This document shows positions 1-11,320 of a stretch of DNA of 64,000 nucleotides, in pieces (positions within the stretch are counted from its first letter, which is position 1; each line of letters begins with the position of its first letter). The stretch comes from Amphibalanus amphitrite (lineage: Eukaryota > Arthropoda > Thecostraca > Balanomorpha > Balanidae). The stretch spans positions 1-64,000 of the forward strand of contig NW_024883075.1 in assembly GCF_019059575.1 (NCBI RefSeq). Direction: 5' to 3'. A program made the position numbers and the translations under genes. Below the pieces are notes generated by a model. That model had not been told where the DNA came from and did no database searches. It worked only from the letters and a program-made list of their open reading frames with translations.

Positions 1-301
1 TCTGGTGAGAACTACGTATGAGATAATATGCATCTTGTGAATTGTGTTCGAGCAGATTTTATTTATGTTCAAGATAAATGGTTAAAAAGGACTGGTAAAG
101 AGCATCTGCTTTGGTGCAGAAAAACACTTATTGATGGATAAATGAACTGTGTTTCCTGGATACCAAGGACTGCAGCTGCTTTGGGCACAGGCTACAGGCT
201 TATACCATAGGGCATAGTGTAGATTCCACTACTTAGACGTATTATCTTATTAAAAATTTATATTGAAGTGGCGTAACCACTTTTTCTGTTTGGAAATTGG
301 A
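1..301. other. Unassigned AT-rich sequence
   Basis: No open frame with recognisable similarity, no tRNA and no repeat boundary is visible before the TTAA element that starts at 302. Confidence 0.6.
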
Positions 302-1252
302 TTAACCCTCGCACGACCAGGCCATTTCTCATAACACGAACGACCGGGGGGGGGGGGTTGTTACGACCCCCCCCCCCTGGCGTTTCGAAACGGAAGTCGT
401 AGTAGCTTAGCGAAAAAAAACCAACGGATTGCTCTCAACAAGATCTCGCGATTGGTGGTATATTTTTTGGTCCTAGGTCAACATTTGACCTACTTTTGAC
501 CGGTCAAAGGTCAAATTTTCGGAAAAATAGACTTTTTTCAACTTTCGGCGGCGATTGCGGCAAAACGGTGAGAGATATCGACTTGAAACTTTCACTATCG
601 TGTTCCTTGATCAATTCTCTATCGTTTGGTATGTATTTCGTTTCCCTAGCTCTAAAAATGGCGCGTTGGGAGCGCCGGAAGTCGGCAAGGTCAAAGTCGG
701 CGGCAGAAATTCGAAAAATCAAAATTTAAATTTTTGAAATCTGATTGTATTTTTGGATTTGGGAGGTCCATTTGCTCCCTATAGAAGCTACTATTGCTGC
801 ATATTCCCATTGAGGTGACAAGAATTAGCAAAATAGTGGTTCGGGCGCTTTTCAAAAATAGTACCGGACGCTGTTCCTCTTGTGACGTCATAGCTCCGTG
901 ACCTGACCTGACCCGGTCAAATTTCTTATACCATATGATAGCCAATACTTGCCCCAACATGCATGGGAAGTTTCATCACGATCCATCAACCGATGTCTGT
1001 ACCACCGGCAGGAAACCTCGGGCGTTGGCACTCAGTTTGTGAAAATCCGGCCGGAGGCTGTACCTCTTATGACGTCATAACTCCGTGACCTGACATGACC
1101 CGATCAATTTTTTTCGGCAAAAGATGCGCAAAGGTTGCCCCAGAAGGTATTGAAAATTTCAGCCCGCTACGACAAGCCGTTTAGCGTGCACTTCGAAAAA
1201 ACCTCAGGGGGGGGTTGATACAACCCCCCCCCCCTAGGCGTTCTAGGGTTAA
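302..1252. mobile_element. TTAA-flanked piggyBac-like MITE, copy 1
   Basis: The element begins TTAACCCTCGCACGACC and ends CGTTCTAGGGTTAA, so both ends read TTAACCCT inward, which is the TTAA duplication and CCC end pattern of piggyBac-type elements. Next to each end is a hairpin made of a G run, a short loop and a C run (about 344-376 and 1207-1234). The interior carries repeated TGACCT/AGGTCA hexamers and two GACGTCA sites near 890 and 1070. There is no transposase frame, so it must have moved in trans. It is nearly colinear with the copy split between 22215 and 26731, which fixes its limits. The superfamily call rests only on the ends. Confidence 0.8.
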
Positions 1253-2250
1253 GGCTCGTGGGGGATAAGTTGGGACATAAATAGATTCAATGCATCCCGG
1301 CGATTAGTATTTGTTTAATGAAAAGTTACGATAGCGGCAATTTTTGACTACGCCAACGCCGAGTGGCAACTATAGTTGCCAGTCCAGAAATATATGCTAA
1401 AAATATTTTTATTTTTTCAATACACCGTATGTGCATTTCTAGTGCATGTAGAAGCACAGGGCATCAAGAAAAACTGCCGAAATTTGCCCACGGAATTATC
1501 GTCGTTAATGAGTTAATTCGTAGAACAATGAATTATCATTGCAAACCGACTGCTGACAACTTTCGCGCTGGCTCTTTACGCGGTACGATATTGTTCGCTG
1601 CACCACCCTAAAGCGTTGCCGTGGAGGGCACAGCGCCCGAAAAACGCCCGATTTGATAAAACGAAGTCTCGTCGTTTCCGCAAGTGTGGCAACAGGTGCT
1701 GCTGATCCCCACCCTGCCCGCGGCGGAACATGACATGCACGTTTGGAGACAGGCGAACAATACGGGGCTGACATGGCTTGTCGGCGACTCCACACTTGTG
1801 CGACGATCCCCCTCCCTCCCCAAGTGTGTCTTCCGGTCCTGAAAGGACCACCAGACACATCAACGACAACATCCTACAGTGAGGAACAACGGCACTCAAT
1901 AAGCACCAACCGGAACAAGAACACATCAAACGGTACATGCCACCATATCCGCACGCATGACCCCAAACTATCAATTCACCCACATGGTGCCTCGCATAGG
2001 ATGACTTTTTACAACAGCTTCGTCACGAAGTTTCCAGCAGGAGTCAGGCAAAGACTAAGCGTGAGGCACGGGTGGTAGCAGCATCGCGTGCCCGTTGGAC
2101 ACGCGCGATCGTTGGAGCATGCTCGCAGGCTGGCAGGGTCGACCCCGGAGAGAAGAACGGTACGAGCGGGGCAGCTGGCGGACGGGATGAGCGGACACCG
2201 GCCGCCAGAACCGCTAACTGTAGAAAAAAACGGGGCGGGGCAAAGTGAAG
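1253..2250. other. Unassigned intergenic sequence
   Basis: Several overlapping open frames exist on both strands, but none shows a domain, a codon pattern or splice sites that support a gene. No repeat boundary was found. Confidence 0.5.
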
Positions 2251-2460
<210 letters not shown>

Positions 2461-2964
2461 GAGACCATTTTTAGAAGCTTAGATGAAAAGTGTTGTATTG
2501 TTTGTACGCTTTCGATCGAGGCGACGTGGTATAGCGCTATAGTGCTGCCCTGACTTTTTTTTTATCAATTGATAAAAGAACACTATGGAAGACAGAGAGC
2601 CAAAGGTTGACATACCGTGAGCCTTTAATTTAATTAGGATCTGGTGAGTACCGAGGCATTTCAAGGTCAGGTGAGGTGAGGTTACTGGTCTATGACGGCA
2701 TACTATTCATTCGTTATAATTCAGACGGCACATTTCTTTCTCGTGTAGCGTTTCCCATTTCACATGTTTTCATATGCTTGATATGTTTTCCACGGTCCTT
2801 CATGTCGTATAGTATACGCTTCCATTATTTGCGTCTCCATGCTAATGCGGGGCAGCGGTGGTGGCGGCGCGGCCTGTATCTGGAGCGCCGGGGAGGTAGC
2901 CTGGAGTTCTCCCCGGCTGGGAGGCCTATACCCCCCCCCCCCCCGCCCTCCCTTGGCCGAGACG
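2461..2964. other. Unassigned sequence
   Basis: No gene is recognised. A GC-rich patch with a C run near 2930-2946 lies just left of the hAT MITE. Confidence 0.5.
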
Positions 2965-2972
2965 ATTTCGAC

Positions 2973-3233
2973 TAGTGATGTCAATTACGGAAAATCGGAA
3001 ACCGATACCAAACCAAATACCAACCAAAACCACGGGAAAATACCGAATTCAAACCAACTTGGGAAAATGAAGGAAATACCAACTTTTTACCGATTTCTTA
3101 GCCTCTTATACCTTAGTGAGGGTTTATGATACCAACAAAATACCAGACACATTACGATTGAAATACCAAATACCAAGTTGGTATCGGTTTGGTATCGGTA
3201 TACCAAAAAATTGGTATCCGATTGAAATCTCTA
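2973..3233. mobile_element. hAT-type MITE (261 bp)
   Basis: The ends are TAGTGATGTCAATTACGG and, read inward from the right, TAGAGATTTCAATCGG. They are flanked by an 8-bp duplication with one mismatch (ATTTCGAC at 2965-2972, ATTTTGAC at 3234-3241). The interior is built from repeated ACCAAATACCAA and TTGGTATCGG units that form a long foldback. Eight-base duplications and TAG-type ends fit hAT. No coding capacity. Confidence 0.8.
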
Positions 3234-3241
3234 ATTTTGAC

Positions 3242-3500
3242 GTGTGTCACCGTTGTTCCGGCCTGGCCAGGCGGGCCACAACACACCATACCTATTGAAT
3301 CTGATACTAACCGCTTTACGACTACCTATCTAGCGAATGCACCAAATTTGACCATCTGCTCCAAATCTCTTTTACAACAAATATCTTCCTAGCATGAGTT
3401 TGTTTTAGTGCTTTAATTGAAAATAATGCCTGATAATTTGAAAAGCAAGTATCAAGCAACTGTCTAGCCTAATCTATGTAATAACTTCTAAGAAACACAA
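3242..3500. other. Degraded repeat-derived sequence
   Basis: The stretch around 3310-3380 contains phrases such as GCGAATGCACCAAAT and CCAAATCTCTTTT that recur in the foldback MITEs at 3501-3780 and 13228-13434, so it is probably an older partial copy of that family. No gene is seen. Confidence 0.45.
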
Positions 3501-3780
3501 GTCGTTTTCACGACGGGCTACCTGGCGAATGCACCTAATTTTCACCAAATCTGCACCTAATCTCTTTGATTCCAAATATCTTCATCTAATAAAGTTATTT
3601 CAGTATTTTAATCGATGGCAATGTCTGATAATATGACAAGGCAGGTGTTTAAGCACTAATTGCAACTCTACTTGATAGCTACACTAAGAAATACACTCAA
3701 CTTAACTTGACCAAATCCTCAACAAATCAACACCTAATCTAAACCAAATGTGTACCAGATGGCTGTCGTGAAAACGGCTA
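3501..3780. mobile_element. Foldback MITE, GTCGTTTTCACGAC family
   Basis: The left end GTCGTTTTCACGAC is mirrored by GTCGTGAAAACGGC near 3765-3779. The body is rich in ACCAAATCTGCACC-like phrases and is shared with the copy at 13228-13434. The TTAA element at 3783 lies directly against its right end, and similar sequence resumes at 4976-5056, including another GTCATGAAAACGGCTA end. The superfamily is not determined. Confidence 0.6.
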
Positions 3781-3782
3781 CA

Positions 3783-4975
3783 TTAACCTGCGCCCTGCTG
3801 GGGGGGTGTTTGAACACCCCCCCTTGTGGTTTTTCGCGAATATCTCAAAAACGGCGGCGCGGAGCGCCGCCGTTTTTGGTACACCTTATCATACATCAAT
3901 TCTACACATGTTGTGAAAATTTCAGACCAAGGTCATTCACGGTCAGGTCAGCAGGTCACTTGAAGTGACCTCACCTCATAAAAAGTTTCAATGTCTGTCA
4001 TAGCTACACCGAGTGACCAATCGCTTTGAAACTTTCAGCGATTGCTAAAAGCAATAGCATGTACAAAATGTATATCTCAGAATTTTGATATCGATGATCT
4101 AAGGTCAGGTCAATTTTGCGACCTCCCCATTATAAGTCAATGGGAGAAAATTGAAATGCACCTCTTTTGGACGAAAAACATTATAAACACTCCCAAACAC
4201 CGAAGTACAAGTGGTTTAGACACACTGAACATGAAAATGGTGTCCGTGACCCTTGTTTATGCCCTGAGGTCATCTTAGGTCACGAATGGTATCTAACAGT
4301 TTTTCGCAGATAACTTTTGATAGAGGCATGCTAGAGCGATGAAAACGCCTTATATGTGTTCAGCTCGACGATACGGATCGACTGATATGCAACATGACCC
4401 TTTGCGGTCAGGTCATGACCTTGACCTGAGGTCAAATTTTCAAGTTGACCTTTCAAGGTCAAGTTATAGTTCATTCGATGCGTCTTGACGAGAGGAACAC
4501 GATGACGGTAAAAGTAAGCTCGTACATGGCTTGGGTCAAAAGTTATTGCAGAAAAACTGTTTCCGAAAAATTCGGCTATTTTTGTAGTTTTTGCCCCCTG
4601 CAGGCAAAACCGTTGAAGTTAGGTCAAATCTGAGAGAATTACTCAGAAAGGGCGTTAATAGGGCTATCGAATGCGCTTTTCCGCGGCGCTGTAGCTCTAT
4701 TGGTTCCCGAGTTATGCGTTGGCTTCTTGGAAATTTTCGACATTCGACCTGGAAATCGGCGAAATTTTGCCTTCAATGACCTCTGGTGACCTGACCTTTG
4801 ACCTGACCAAAAAATTGACCGAAGTGATTTCGTCATTATTTTTTACGCTCTTTCGAACGCCGCCTTCCGCGTATCGCTACGTGGCCCAGGAGCCGAGTTA
4901 CAAGGGGGGGTGTTCAAACACCCCCCCCCCCAGCAGGGCGTGGAAATCCAGGACCCCCAGCCGGGCGCGGGTTAA
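3783..4975. mobile_element. TTAA-flanked piggyBac-like MITE, copy 2
   Basis: The left end TTAACCTGCGCCCTGCTGG and right end CCGGGCGCGGGTTAA are imperfect inverted repeats within TTAA. A hairpin GGGGGTGTTTGAACACCCCC lies next to the left end and its mirror lies at about 4903-4932 on the right. The interior holds a GGCGGCGC/GCGCCGCC stem at about 3851-3875 and many AGGTCA/TGACCT hexamers. It is colinear with the copies at 12304-18147 and 49973-51141. No transposase frame. Confidence 0.8.
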
Positions 4976-6030
4976 ACCTAACTTGACCAAATCTGCACCA
5001 AACCTCCACCAATGGGAACCTACGGTGTACCAGATAACCGTCATGAAAACGGCTATTGTGTGTCATTCGGCATTCCTTGTAGTATTTCCTGAGTGTTGTT
5101 GTGATGTGATCTGTAAATAAATGGCAAAAACTTGCGTCTCCATGTCGCTTGCGACATCCCTAGCGATGAAGCTTCTCTTTCTCTCAGTCACCATGTCATC
5201 TGAGTATGCATGTTCAGATGAGCTCATCCTGCAGGTTTGTTGCATTTATAGGCAGATAAAAGCCTCACTTCTGGTGAGAGGCCACCACACTTCATGTCTT
5301 ACGACTGTCTTACGACACCAATATGCATTATGTATGAGTTCCTGTTGGATGGGATGAGATCACTGTCCAGGTGTTTGTTCCGTTTCAGTGACCATTTCAC
5401 CCATTTCGGTCACGAATAGATGCTGGCCGCGCTGCAAACTAAACGTTTTTGCAAAGCTAGTAGACTCTTATCTATTCTTTCTTTCGATGTATTCGTATGT
5501 TTTTGACTTCGCCTCTCAATGGGTACTGCCTGTTGGCGATGTTGTGAAATAAACAAATAAACAAATAAACAAATAAATTATTCCCTCTGCTCTCCACCGG
5601 AAATATTTCCATCTCCTCTTCATCTTCTCTGTCGCGCCAAAGGACAGACACGATTCACGAGCCAACGGTTTACGGTTCACTGCAGGCGTGAGGAGCGGCA
5701 CGCGATTAGCCAATGCAGGTGATTAGTGAGAGAGATTGGGTTGCGACAGCTTCCAAATGGTCTGTTGTTGATTAATTCACCTAATTATTACGCAGCACTA
5801 CACTAATTTATTGGCAGCAATGAATTTATTGTGAATTGATTAGGGCCGGCTCCTCTCGCAATTACTCTTTTAAACGAAACATCTTTTTGGCACTGTTCCA
5901 TTAAATTGATGTGAATATGAGTGTATCAGCTAGAGTAACAGTATTTTTTTTTAATGATTTACTATAAACAAAATGTCGCCTTCCGCAGCCGAGACGGGAC
6001 TACCGTCAGTTGGAGTTTGGTGTCTCCTTT
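4976..6030. other. Unassigned sequence after copy 2
   Basis: The first 80 bases are the tail of a GTCGTTTTC-family MITE. A short (AAATAAAC)n array lies at 5548-5580. No gene is recognised in the remainder. Confidence 0.5.
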
Positions 6031-6112
6031 AGTATAGACTAAAGTATAGTATAGTATTTAGTATAGTATAGTATATTTAGTATAGTATAGTTAAGTATAG
6101 AACTATACTAAA
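6031..6112. repeat. (TATAG)n simple repeat
   Basis: Units of AGTAT/TATAG are repeated imperfectly over about 80 bases, giving self-complementary sequence around TATACTA. Confidence 0.85.
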
Positions 6113-6747
6113 GCAGAACTGCCTTAGTATACATAGTTATAAGGACATTAATAGTCCATACTCCATACACGCTCATTGAGGACATATTGATCTTAGGCAG
6201 CTTCTCTAGTTTGTCTGGGAGACCAGGTATGTTTTTTTCAGTTTTCAATAGAACACAATCCAAACGAATAGTGCTTTTAACTACTGAACACAAGCCTCCG
6301 GATAAAGTGTAGTGTTATTCCCATGTGACAAGCGCGAAGCTCGCTGTTATGTGATGCAATGCTCCACCGAATAATGAAAACCCTCTGGCATCCGGAGGCT
6401 AATCCAACGCCGTCTCCCAAACCTCGACAGTTACCTATTTCAGCTCACGTAGCATCGTCGACAGTTGACACGAATGTCGCATTTGATACCTTACAAAACT
6501 GCCGCAGCCTGCATGGTGTAACGGAACGAGTTGGAGGTGAAAGGCCACCTAATCAATAAGTGTAAATTGATCTGTTTTTCATTTTTTTGTACTTGAAGCA
6601 TAAAATTAGAATGCTCGGCAACAGAAAGAAGTATTGTTTATAGTTCTTAGTCAACATACTTCCATCAAAATTTGGCCGTAGAAATAGAATCGCCTGTGGC
6701 CCATGTGATCCTGCAAGATGACCGAGTCGCTCTGTACTGAAGCTTCA
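6113..6747. other. Unassigned sequence
   Basis: No domain, repeat boundary or RNA gene is recognised. Confidence 0.5.
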
Positions 6748-6945
6748 CAGACACTGCACGTATGTACGTCACTGCACTACAGACTCTGCAGGTACAGACA
6801 CTACACGTACAGACACTGCACGTACAGACATTGCACGTACAGACACTGCACGTACGTTACTGCACTACAGACTCTGCACGTGCGTCACTGCACGTACAGA
6901 CACTGAACGTACATCACTGCAATACAGACTCTGCAGGCGGACTAA
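6748..6945. repeat. Minisatellite, unit CACGTACAGACACTG
   Basis: A 15-16 base unit is repeated about ten times with variants that swap ACAGACACTG for the longer ACTACAGACTCTG. Overlapping frames translate it into Tyr-Arg-His repeats, which are not evidence of a protein. Confidence 0.85.
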
Positions 6946-7500
6946 CGGGACAATGCACCAGTGAGCGGCAAACAACAACTTATGCATGCCGTCTAGCCGC
7001 CAAACATAACTTACTGCTCTAAGTTATGCTTGGCGTACAGATAACACTCGAGGAGGTCACTGACACCGTTGCACAAGCGTAAACATCGCCACTTCTCATG
7101 ATGTTAAAAGGGTCGGGGCACACTCCTGTCTATGTCTAGTTTTTTTTTAACATTAATCAGTTAAAAGTCCATCTCTACGAGTATACCTATGAAGAATCAC
7201 TAATTACGAAAAAGAGACGTTTTTGTACGAGCATGTTGTATTGTTTATGTAAAAATCTGACGATGACCAGCCACAAAACAGACCTACGCATGATGGCTAG
7301 GTTTGTAAATATTATTTCCGCGGGCTATCGCATCGTTAACAGTTCAAATGCCACTTTGTGGCAACATCACATAATTATTTATCCAATACGTTCGACTGAG
7401 AACCGTCTACTTCTAAAAATGCCCGAGCGACACTCATTTTGACCTCATATCCCGCATCACTATCACTTTTGCACAGCTGGAGAGCCCGTCATCGCTCATA
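6946..7500. other. Unassigned sequence
   Basis: Nothing recognisable is seen. AT-rich with short open frames only. Confidence 0.5.
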
Positions 7501-7602
7501 AATTCTGCTTATGCCGAAAAACACCCCCCCGTTGGCGTTATGCGATAATTGCCGCTCGAACCCGGGCCGAAACGGCAGCACCAGCTGCCCCTCCCTCTCT
7601 GA

Positions 7603-7652
7603 TGACGTCACTCGGGTCTGGTGTGACGTCACTGAAGGCGTACCTGACGTCA
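7603..7652. promoter_or_regulatory. Cluster of three CRE palindromes
   Basis: Three exact TGACGTCA octamers lie at 7603-7610, 7624-7631 and 7645-7652, each 21 bases from the next. TGACGTCA is the cAMP response element bound by CREB/ATF bZIP dimers. The regular two-turn spacing and the GC-rich context downstream (to about 7860) suggest a promoter or enhancer, but no transcript start or coding exon can be shown. A 126-codon open frame covers 7511-7891 but has no recognised domain. Confidence 0.5.
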
Positions 7653-7879
7653 CCAGTCGATTTTGGCTCGCGCCGAGTGGCGGCAGTCGGCGCAGGCTTC
7701 GGCCGACCGACCTGTCATCTAGCGAGCGGTACGAGAAGCCGGAGAAGCGTTCGGCGTCGCTAGAGGGCCAGACCCAGTGCAGCGGCGGCCCTGCCGGGTT
7801 TGCGACGAGGAGAAGGCGGCAGCCACAGCCACTACCAGCAGTAATAGCAGCATCAGACGCTATGGGCAGAAAGACAAAT

Positions 7880-7996
7880 CAGACAGGTTAGACGCTGTTG
7901 TCACAGGTATACAGACACACAGACAGATAGGTCAGATGCTGTCTACAGAATGCAGACAGGTCAGACGCTGTCGACGGCATACAGATTAGGTCAGAC
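7880..7996. repeat. Minisatellite, unit ACAGACAGGTCAGACGCTGTC (left part)
   Basis: Imperfect 20-30 base units containing AGGTCAGACGCTGTC recur here and resume at 10945-11060. The hAT element at 7997-10944 inserted into this array and duplicated GGTCAGAC. Confidence 0.7.
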
Positions 7997-8024
7997 CAGG
8001 GACGTATCCAAGGGGGGGGCGACG

Positions 8025-8735
8025 GGGGCGGTCGCCCCTCCCTGGGTCCTGCCGGGCCCCAGGCGCTAGGTAGCCCGAAAGCGGGCCCGAAGGGCCCGCT
8101 TTTGGGCGTAGCCAGGAACAGTTTGGAGTCGGCACTCGGCAGGGCCAAAAATCGGAAGGGCCTGTTCAGAAGGACTTGTTCGAGCCTTCGGGCCCCAAAC
8201 CCTTATCGGCCCGAAGGTCCGTCTTTTGACCTTATTGGCCCTGGAGAAGTTATGGAAAGCGGATCCGAAAAAAATCCTTTTCCGGGCCCAGTCACAAGGA
8301 CATCTTGGCCTGTCCGGGCCCTAGAAGTGGAAGGGCCCGCTGAGAAGATCTTGTCCAATGTCCAGGCTTTCGGGTTAAAAAAATGGCCCCATGAGGCCTT
8401 GCTGGTGCCCATACGGGTCCCTGGCCGGGCCCCAAAAGCGAACCGGGCCAAGACAATGACAACCTGGGGCCCGGGAGGTCTCCAAAAGCGGAAGGGCCCG
8501 CTCAGAAGGCATTGGACCAGGCTTTTGAGCTTAAGTGATGGGACCTTGGGCTCGACAATGTATCAAGAAAACGGGCTCAGAATGCGCTTCTGGGCCCGGT
8601 CTCAGAAACAGCTTGTCCTGGCCGGGCCCCAGAAACGGAAGGGCCCGCTGAGAAGGCCTTGCCCAGGTCATCGGGTCCGCGAGGAACAGGCAACAGCCGA
8701 TAATGGGCCCCTTTCGACCGGCCCCCGCCGAAGTT
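8025..8735. repeat. Degenerate array with GGGCCC-rich units
   Basis: Phrases like CCGGGCCCCAAAAGCGGAAG and GGGCCCGCTCAGAAGG recur every 60-120 bases and lie subterminally in the hAT element. Similar subterminal repeats bind hAT transposases in other elements; that role here is inference. Confidence 0.7.
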
Positions 8736-9002
8736 AGTTGGTAGCACTGCTGCTCCACGGCGTACATTTCCTACCAGCCCATAGGGTTTACATGTTAAAT
8801 GGCCTGTTTTCGGCGAGCGATATCTCGGTCAACCTTTGAAGGAATCAATGGTTCTTAGTCTCAAATAATAGATCGATGAATTTTCTTTCGACAATTCCTC
8901 TACCATTTTTCACGAAACCCAGCCGATCTTCTACGGCGTACAGGGTAAAGATTTCTCTGCACACCAGCGCCCTCGATCCGGCTCTACGATCGTCGGCGCG
9001 CG

Positions 9003-9075
9003 GTCCTCGGTAGCGCAGTCGGTAGCGTATCGGGCTACGGATCCGGTGGTCGTGAGTTCGAATCCTGGGAGCGCC
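9003..9075 (+). repeat. tRNA-like SINE head or tRNA pseudogene
   Basis: A box-A-like run TAGCGCAGTCGGTAGCG at about 9011 and a box-B-like GAGTTCGAATCC at about 9054 lie at normal tRNA spacing, and the D arm is close to that of elongator tRNAs. The T stem does not pair (GTGAG against CCTGG) and the acceptor ends do not match, so it is not a working tRNA. A tRNA-derived SINE head is the best reading; an anticodon of ACG would result if aligned to tRNA-Met. Confidence 0.5.
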
Positions 9076-9689
9076 GCGTGATTTCGGGTAGAAATGAATG
9101 ATGTAGATTTTTGAATGTTTCCATACTCAATTATTAATAGCTATTGAATGAATCTGCCCTCTAATCGGCCCCTAAAACCTGTTATTTAAGAAATTTTATA
9201 AATGAATGTCACGTGCGCGTCACGACTGCTAACCATAAGCGCTACCATATTCTAGTTTGAACTAAGTTTTTGCTAGTCCCGACCACATATAGTAGTTTTC
9301 TAGTAGTTATACTAGAAATTCCTACCAAAGTTCGTCCTACCCTTCACTCAATATACCCTGCCTTTCGACTGACCTCGTGGGGCTGCTCCTGTGAACAGTT
9401 CTCCAAACAAAATGAGCTCTATAGTTCGTAGTACTATAAGCATTCTGTACAGTACAGTCACTACAGAACATATCATTTCCAATTCAAATGTTTTTTTTTT
9501 CTTTGTACTGCCCACTGAACTGATTTTATAGTTGAACTGACAAGAATGAGCAATGTGTTAGCGTGAACAATGCAACACAATGGGTGAATGGGTGAAATAT
9601 GCAAACCAGATCTCCCCAGCCGGGGAGCCGGGAGGTATCCCCCATGGATCTCCCCGGACCGGGACGTTTGGCCCGTGAGCCAAATTTTG

Positions 9690-10686
9690 TCTATTTCAAC
9701 AATTTTCGAAACACCTGAGGACTAACTCGGGAACCAATAGAGCTACAGCGCCGCGGAAAAGCGCATTCGATAGCCCTTATAAATACTTTTTGAGTTGTGT
9801 TCTCAGACTTGACCTCAGGTCAACGGTACCTATAGCCTGCAGAGGGCAAAAACTCTAAAAATAGCTGTTTTCACAAACTTTTTTCGGAATTAACTTTTTC
9901 TTCAAAACTTTTCATTTTTCTTCTTCTTTTTCACATTACGAGTACTTCTGCCAGCCCAGCATCGCGTTCCTCTCGTCGAGACGCGTCGAATGAACTATAC
10001 GTTGACTTTGAAAGGTCATTTTGAAAAGTTGACCTCAGGTCAAGGTCATGACCAAACCGGAAAGGGTCAGGTTGCATATCAGTCGACCCGTGTCGTCGAG
10101 CTGAACACATCTGACGTGTTTTCATCGCTCTAGGCATGTCTCTATTAAAAGTTATAGTGAAAAAAACTGCTGGTGACCTTTCATGACCTGAGGTCATGAG
10201 AGGACCTGAGGTCCTGAGGTCATGACCTCAGGGGCACACAGAGGGATCACAGGTGCAAATTTCCGAGTCATTGTGTCATAACTCATATTTACCTAAGAAC
10301 CGATGTTTTTGACGGTTTAGAACGACAGTCGTCCAAAAGAGGCGCATTTCAATTTTCTCCCATTGATTTATAATGGAGAGGTCGCAAAACTGACCCGACT
10401 TTAGGCCACAAATATAAAAAATCGAGAGAAGCAATTTTTACATATTGTTACTCTTATCAATCCATCGAAGTTTCAAAGTGATCGTTCAGTCGGTGAAGCT
10501 TTAGCAAGCTTTTGATTTTTTTTCTGAGGTAAGGTCACTTGATGACCTAACCTTAAACGACCTAGGTCTGAAATTTTCACAGCATGTGCGGAAAAAGGAT
10601 AAACAGGTATAGAAATTTTGACATATTTACTAAAAACCTGACGGGGGGGGGGCGTGAAAAGGCTCCCCCAGCACGGCGCGGGTTAA
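9690..10686 (-). mobile_element. TTAA-flanked MITE, truncated copy 3
   Basis: The right end GGCGCGGGTTAA at 10675-10686 and the adjacent hairpin match copy 2 in reverse orientation. The body from about 9700 (CGGGAACCAATAGAGCTACAGC) matches the right interior of copy 2. No TTAA or terminal hairpin is found on the left, so that end is deleted or replaced. Palindromic hexamer pairs such as GACCTGAGGTC are dense at 10180-10232. Confidence 0.7.
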
Positions 10687-10944
10687 CGAATTTCAACGGA
10701 AATGAATTGCAAAAACGATCTTCAACTAAAATTAACTGAAAACATTTTATCAAGGTCGACTAACGCAAGACAATGCATTTTCATTTACAATATGCCGAAT
10801 TTTATCGTAAAATTACCGTTCTTTCGACATTCTCGATTTTTTTTCACACCAGGATAAGCAGTCGCCGTGGGGCCCCTTTGAGCTGACCTCCGGGCCCTTC
10901 TCGGCTGTCACCCCTCCCTGAGCGAAATCCTGGATACGTGCCTG

Positions 10945-11075
10945 GGTCAGACTGATCAGAGTTCAGACCCTGTCGTTAGATACCTACAGGCAGGTCAGAC
11001 GCTGTCGAACTCGAGTTCGACAGTCATACAGACTGGTTAAACAGGTGTCACGTGTCAGACACAGAAGCTACACTG
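10945..11075. repeat. Minisatellite (right part)
   Basis: This continues the GGTCAGAC array interrupted by the hAT element at 7997-10944. Confidence 0.65.
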
Positions 11076-11139
11076 ACGATTGATTAGAAAGGCACACCCC
11101 CACAAAAAATTGGTAGGCACGGTATGTCTGATTGAGAAG

Positions 11140-11217
11140 AGGAAAAGGGGAAAGGAGGGAGAGGGAGAGGATATCCATGAAGTGTGTCCCCTCCCTCCCC
11201 TATCCCCATGGCCCATG

Positions 11218-11265
<48 letters not shown>

Positions 11266-11320
11266 GGGAGAGAGAGAGGGAGAGGGGAGAGAGGGAAAGA
11301 AGGCGGGGAGGGAGAGAAAA
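11140..11320. repeat. (GA)n microsatellite
   Basis: A purine-rich tract with a pure GA core at about 11219-11256. Frames through it are low-complexity artefacts. Confidence 0.95.

Larger units (their letters stand above)
7997..10944. mobile_element. hAT-type element (2.95 kb), non-autonomous
   Basis: The left end CAGGGACGTATCCA and the right end read inward CAGGCACGTATCCA are inverted repeats. Both sides carry the exact 8-bp duplication GGTCAGAC (7989-7996 and 10945-10952). The element holds a long array of GGGCCCGCTGAGAAGG-like units at about 8025-8735, a tRNA-like patch at 9003-9075 and a truncated TTAA element at about 9690-10686. The 211-codon open frame across 8102-8737 is a by-product of the array. 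No hAT transposase or BED zinc finger was found, so mobility would depend on another copy. Confidence 0.85.

Noticed and set aside
1743-2078. 111-codon open frame on the plus strand and overlapping frames on the minus strand
   Set aside because: No domain, no splice support, and comparable frames on both strands.
6748-6945. Possible CRISPR-like array
   Set aside because: The units are contiguous with no unique spacers, and the sequence is eukaryotic.
8102-8737. 211-codon open frame
   Set aside because: It lies in the GGGCCC-rich array of a hAT element; the GC-rich repeat lacks stops by composition.
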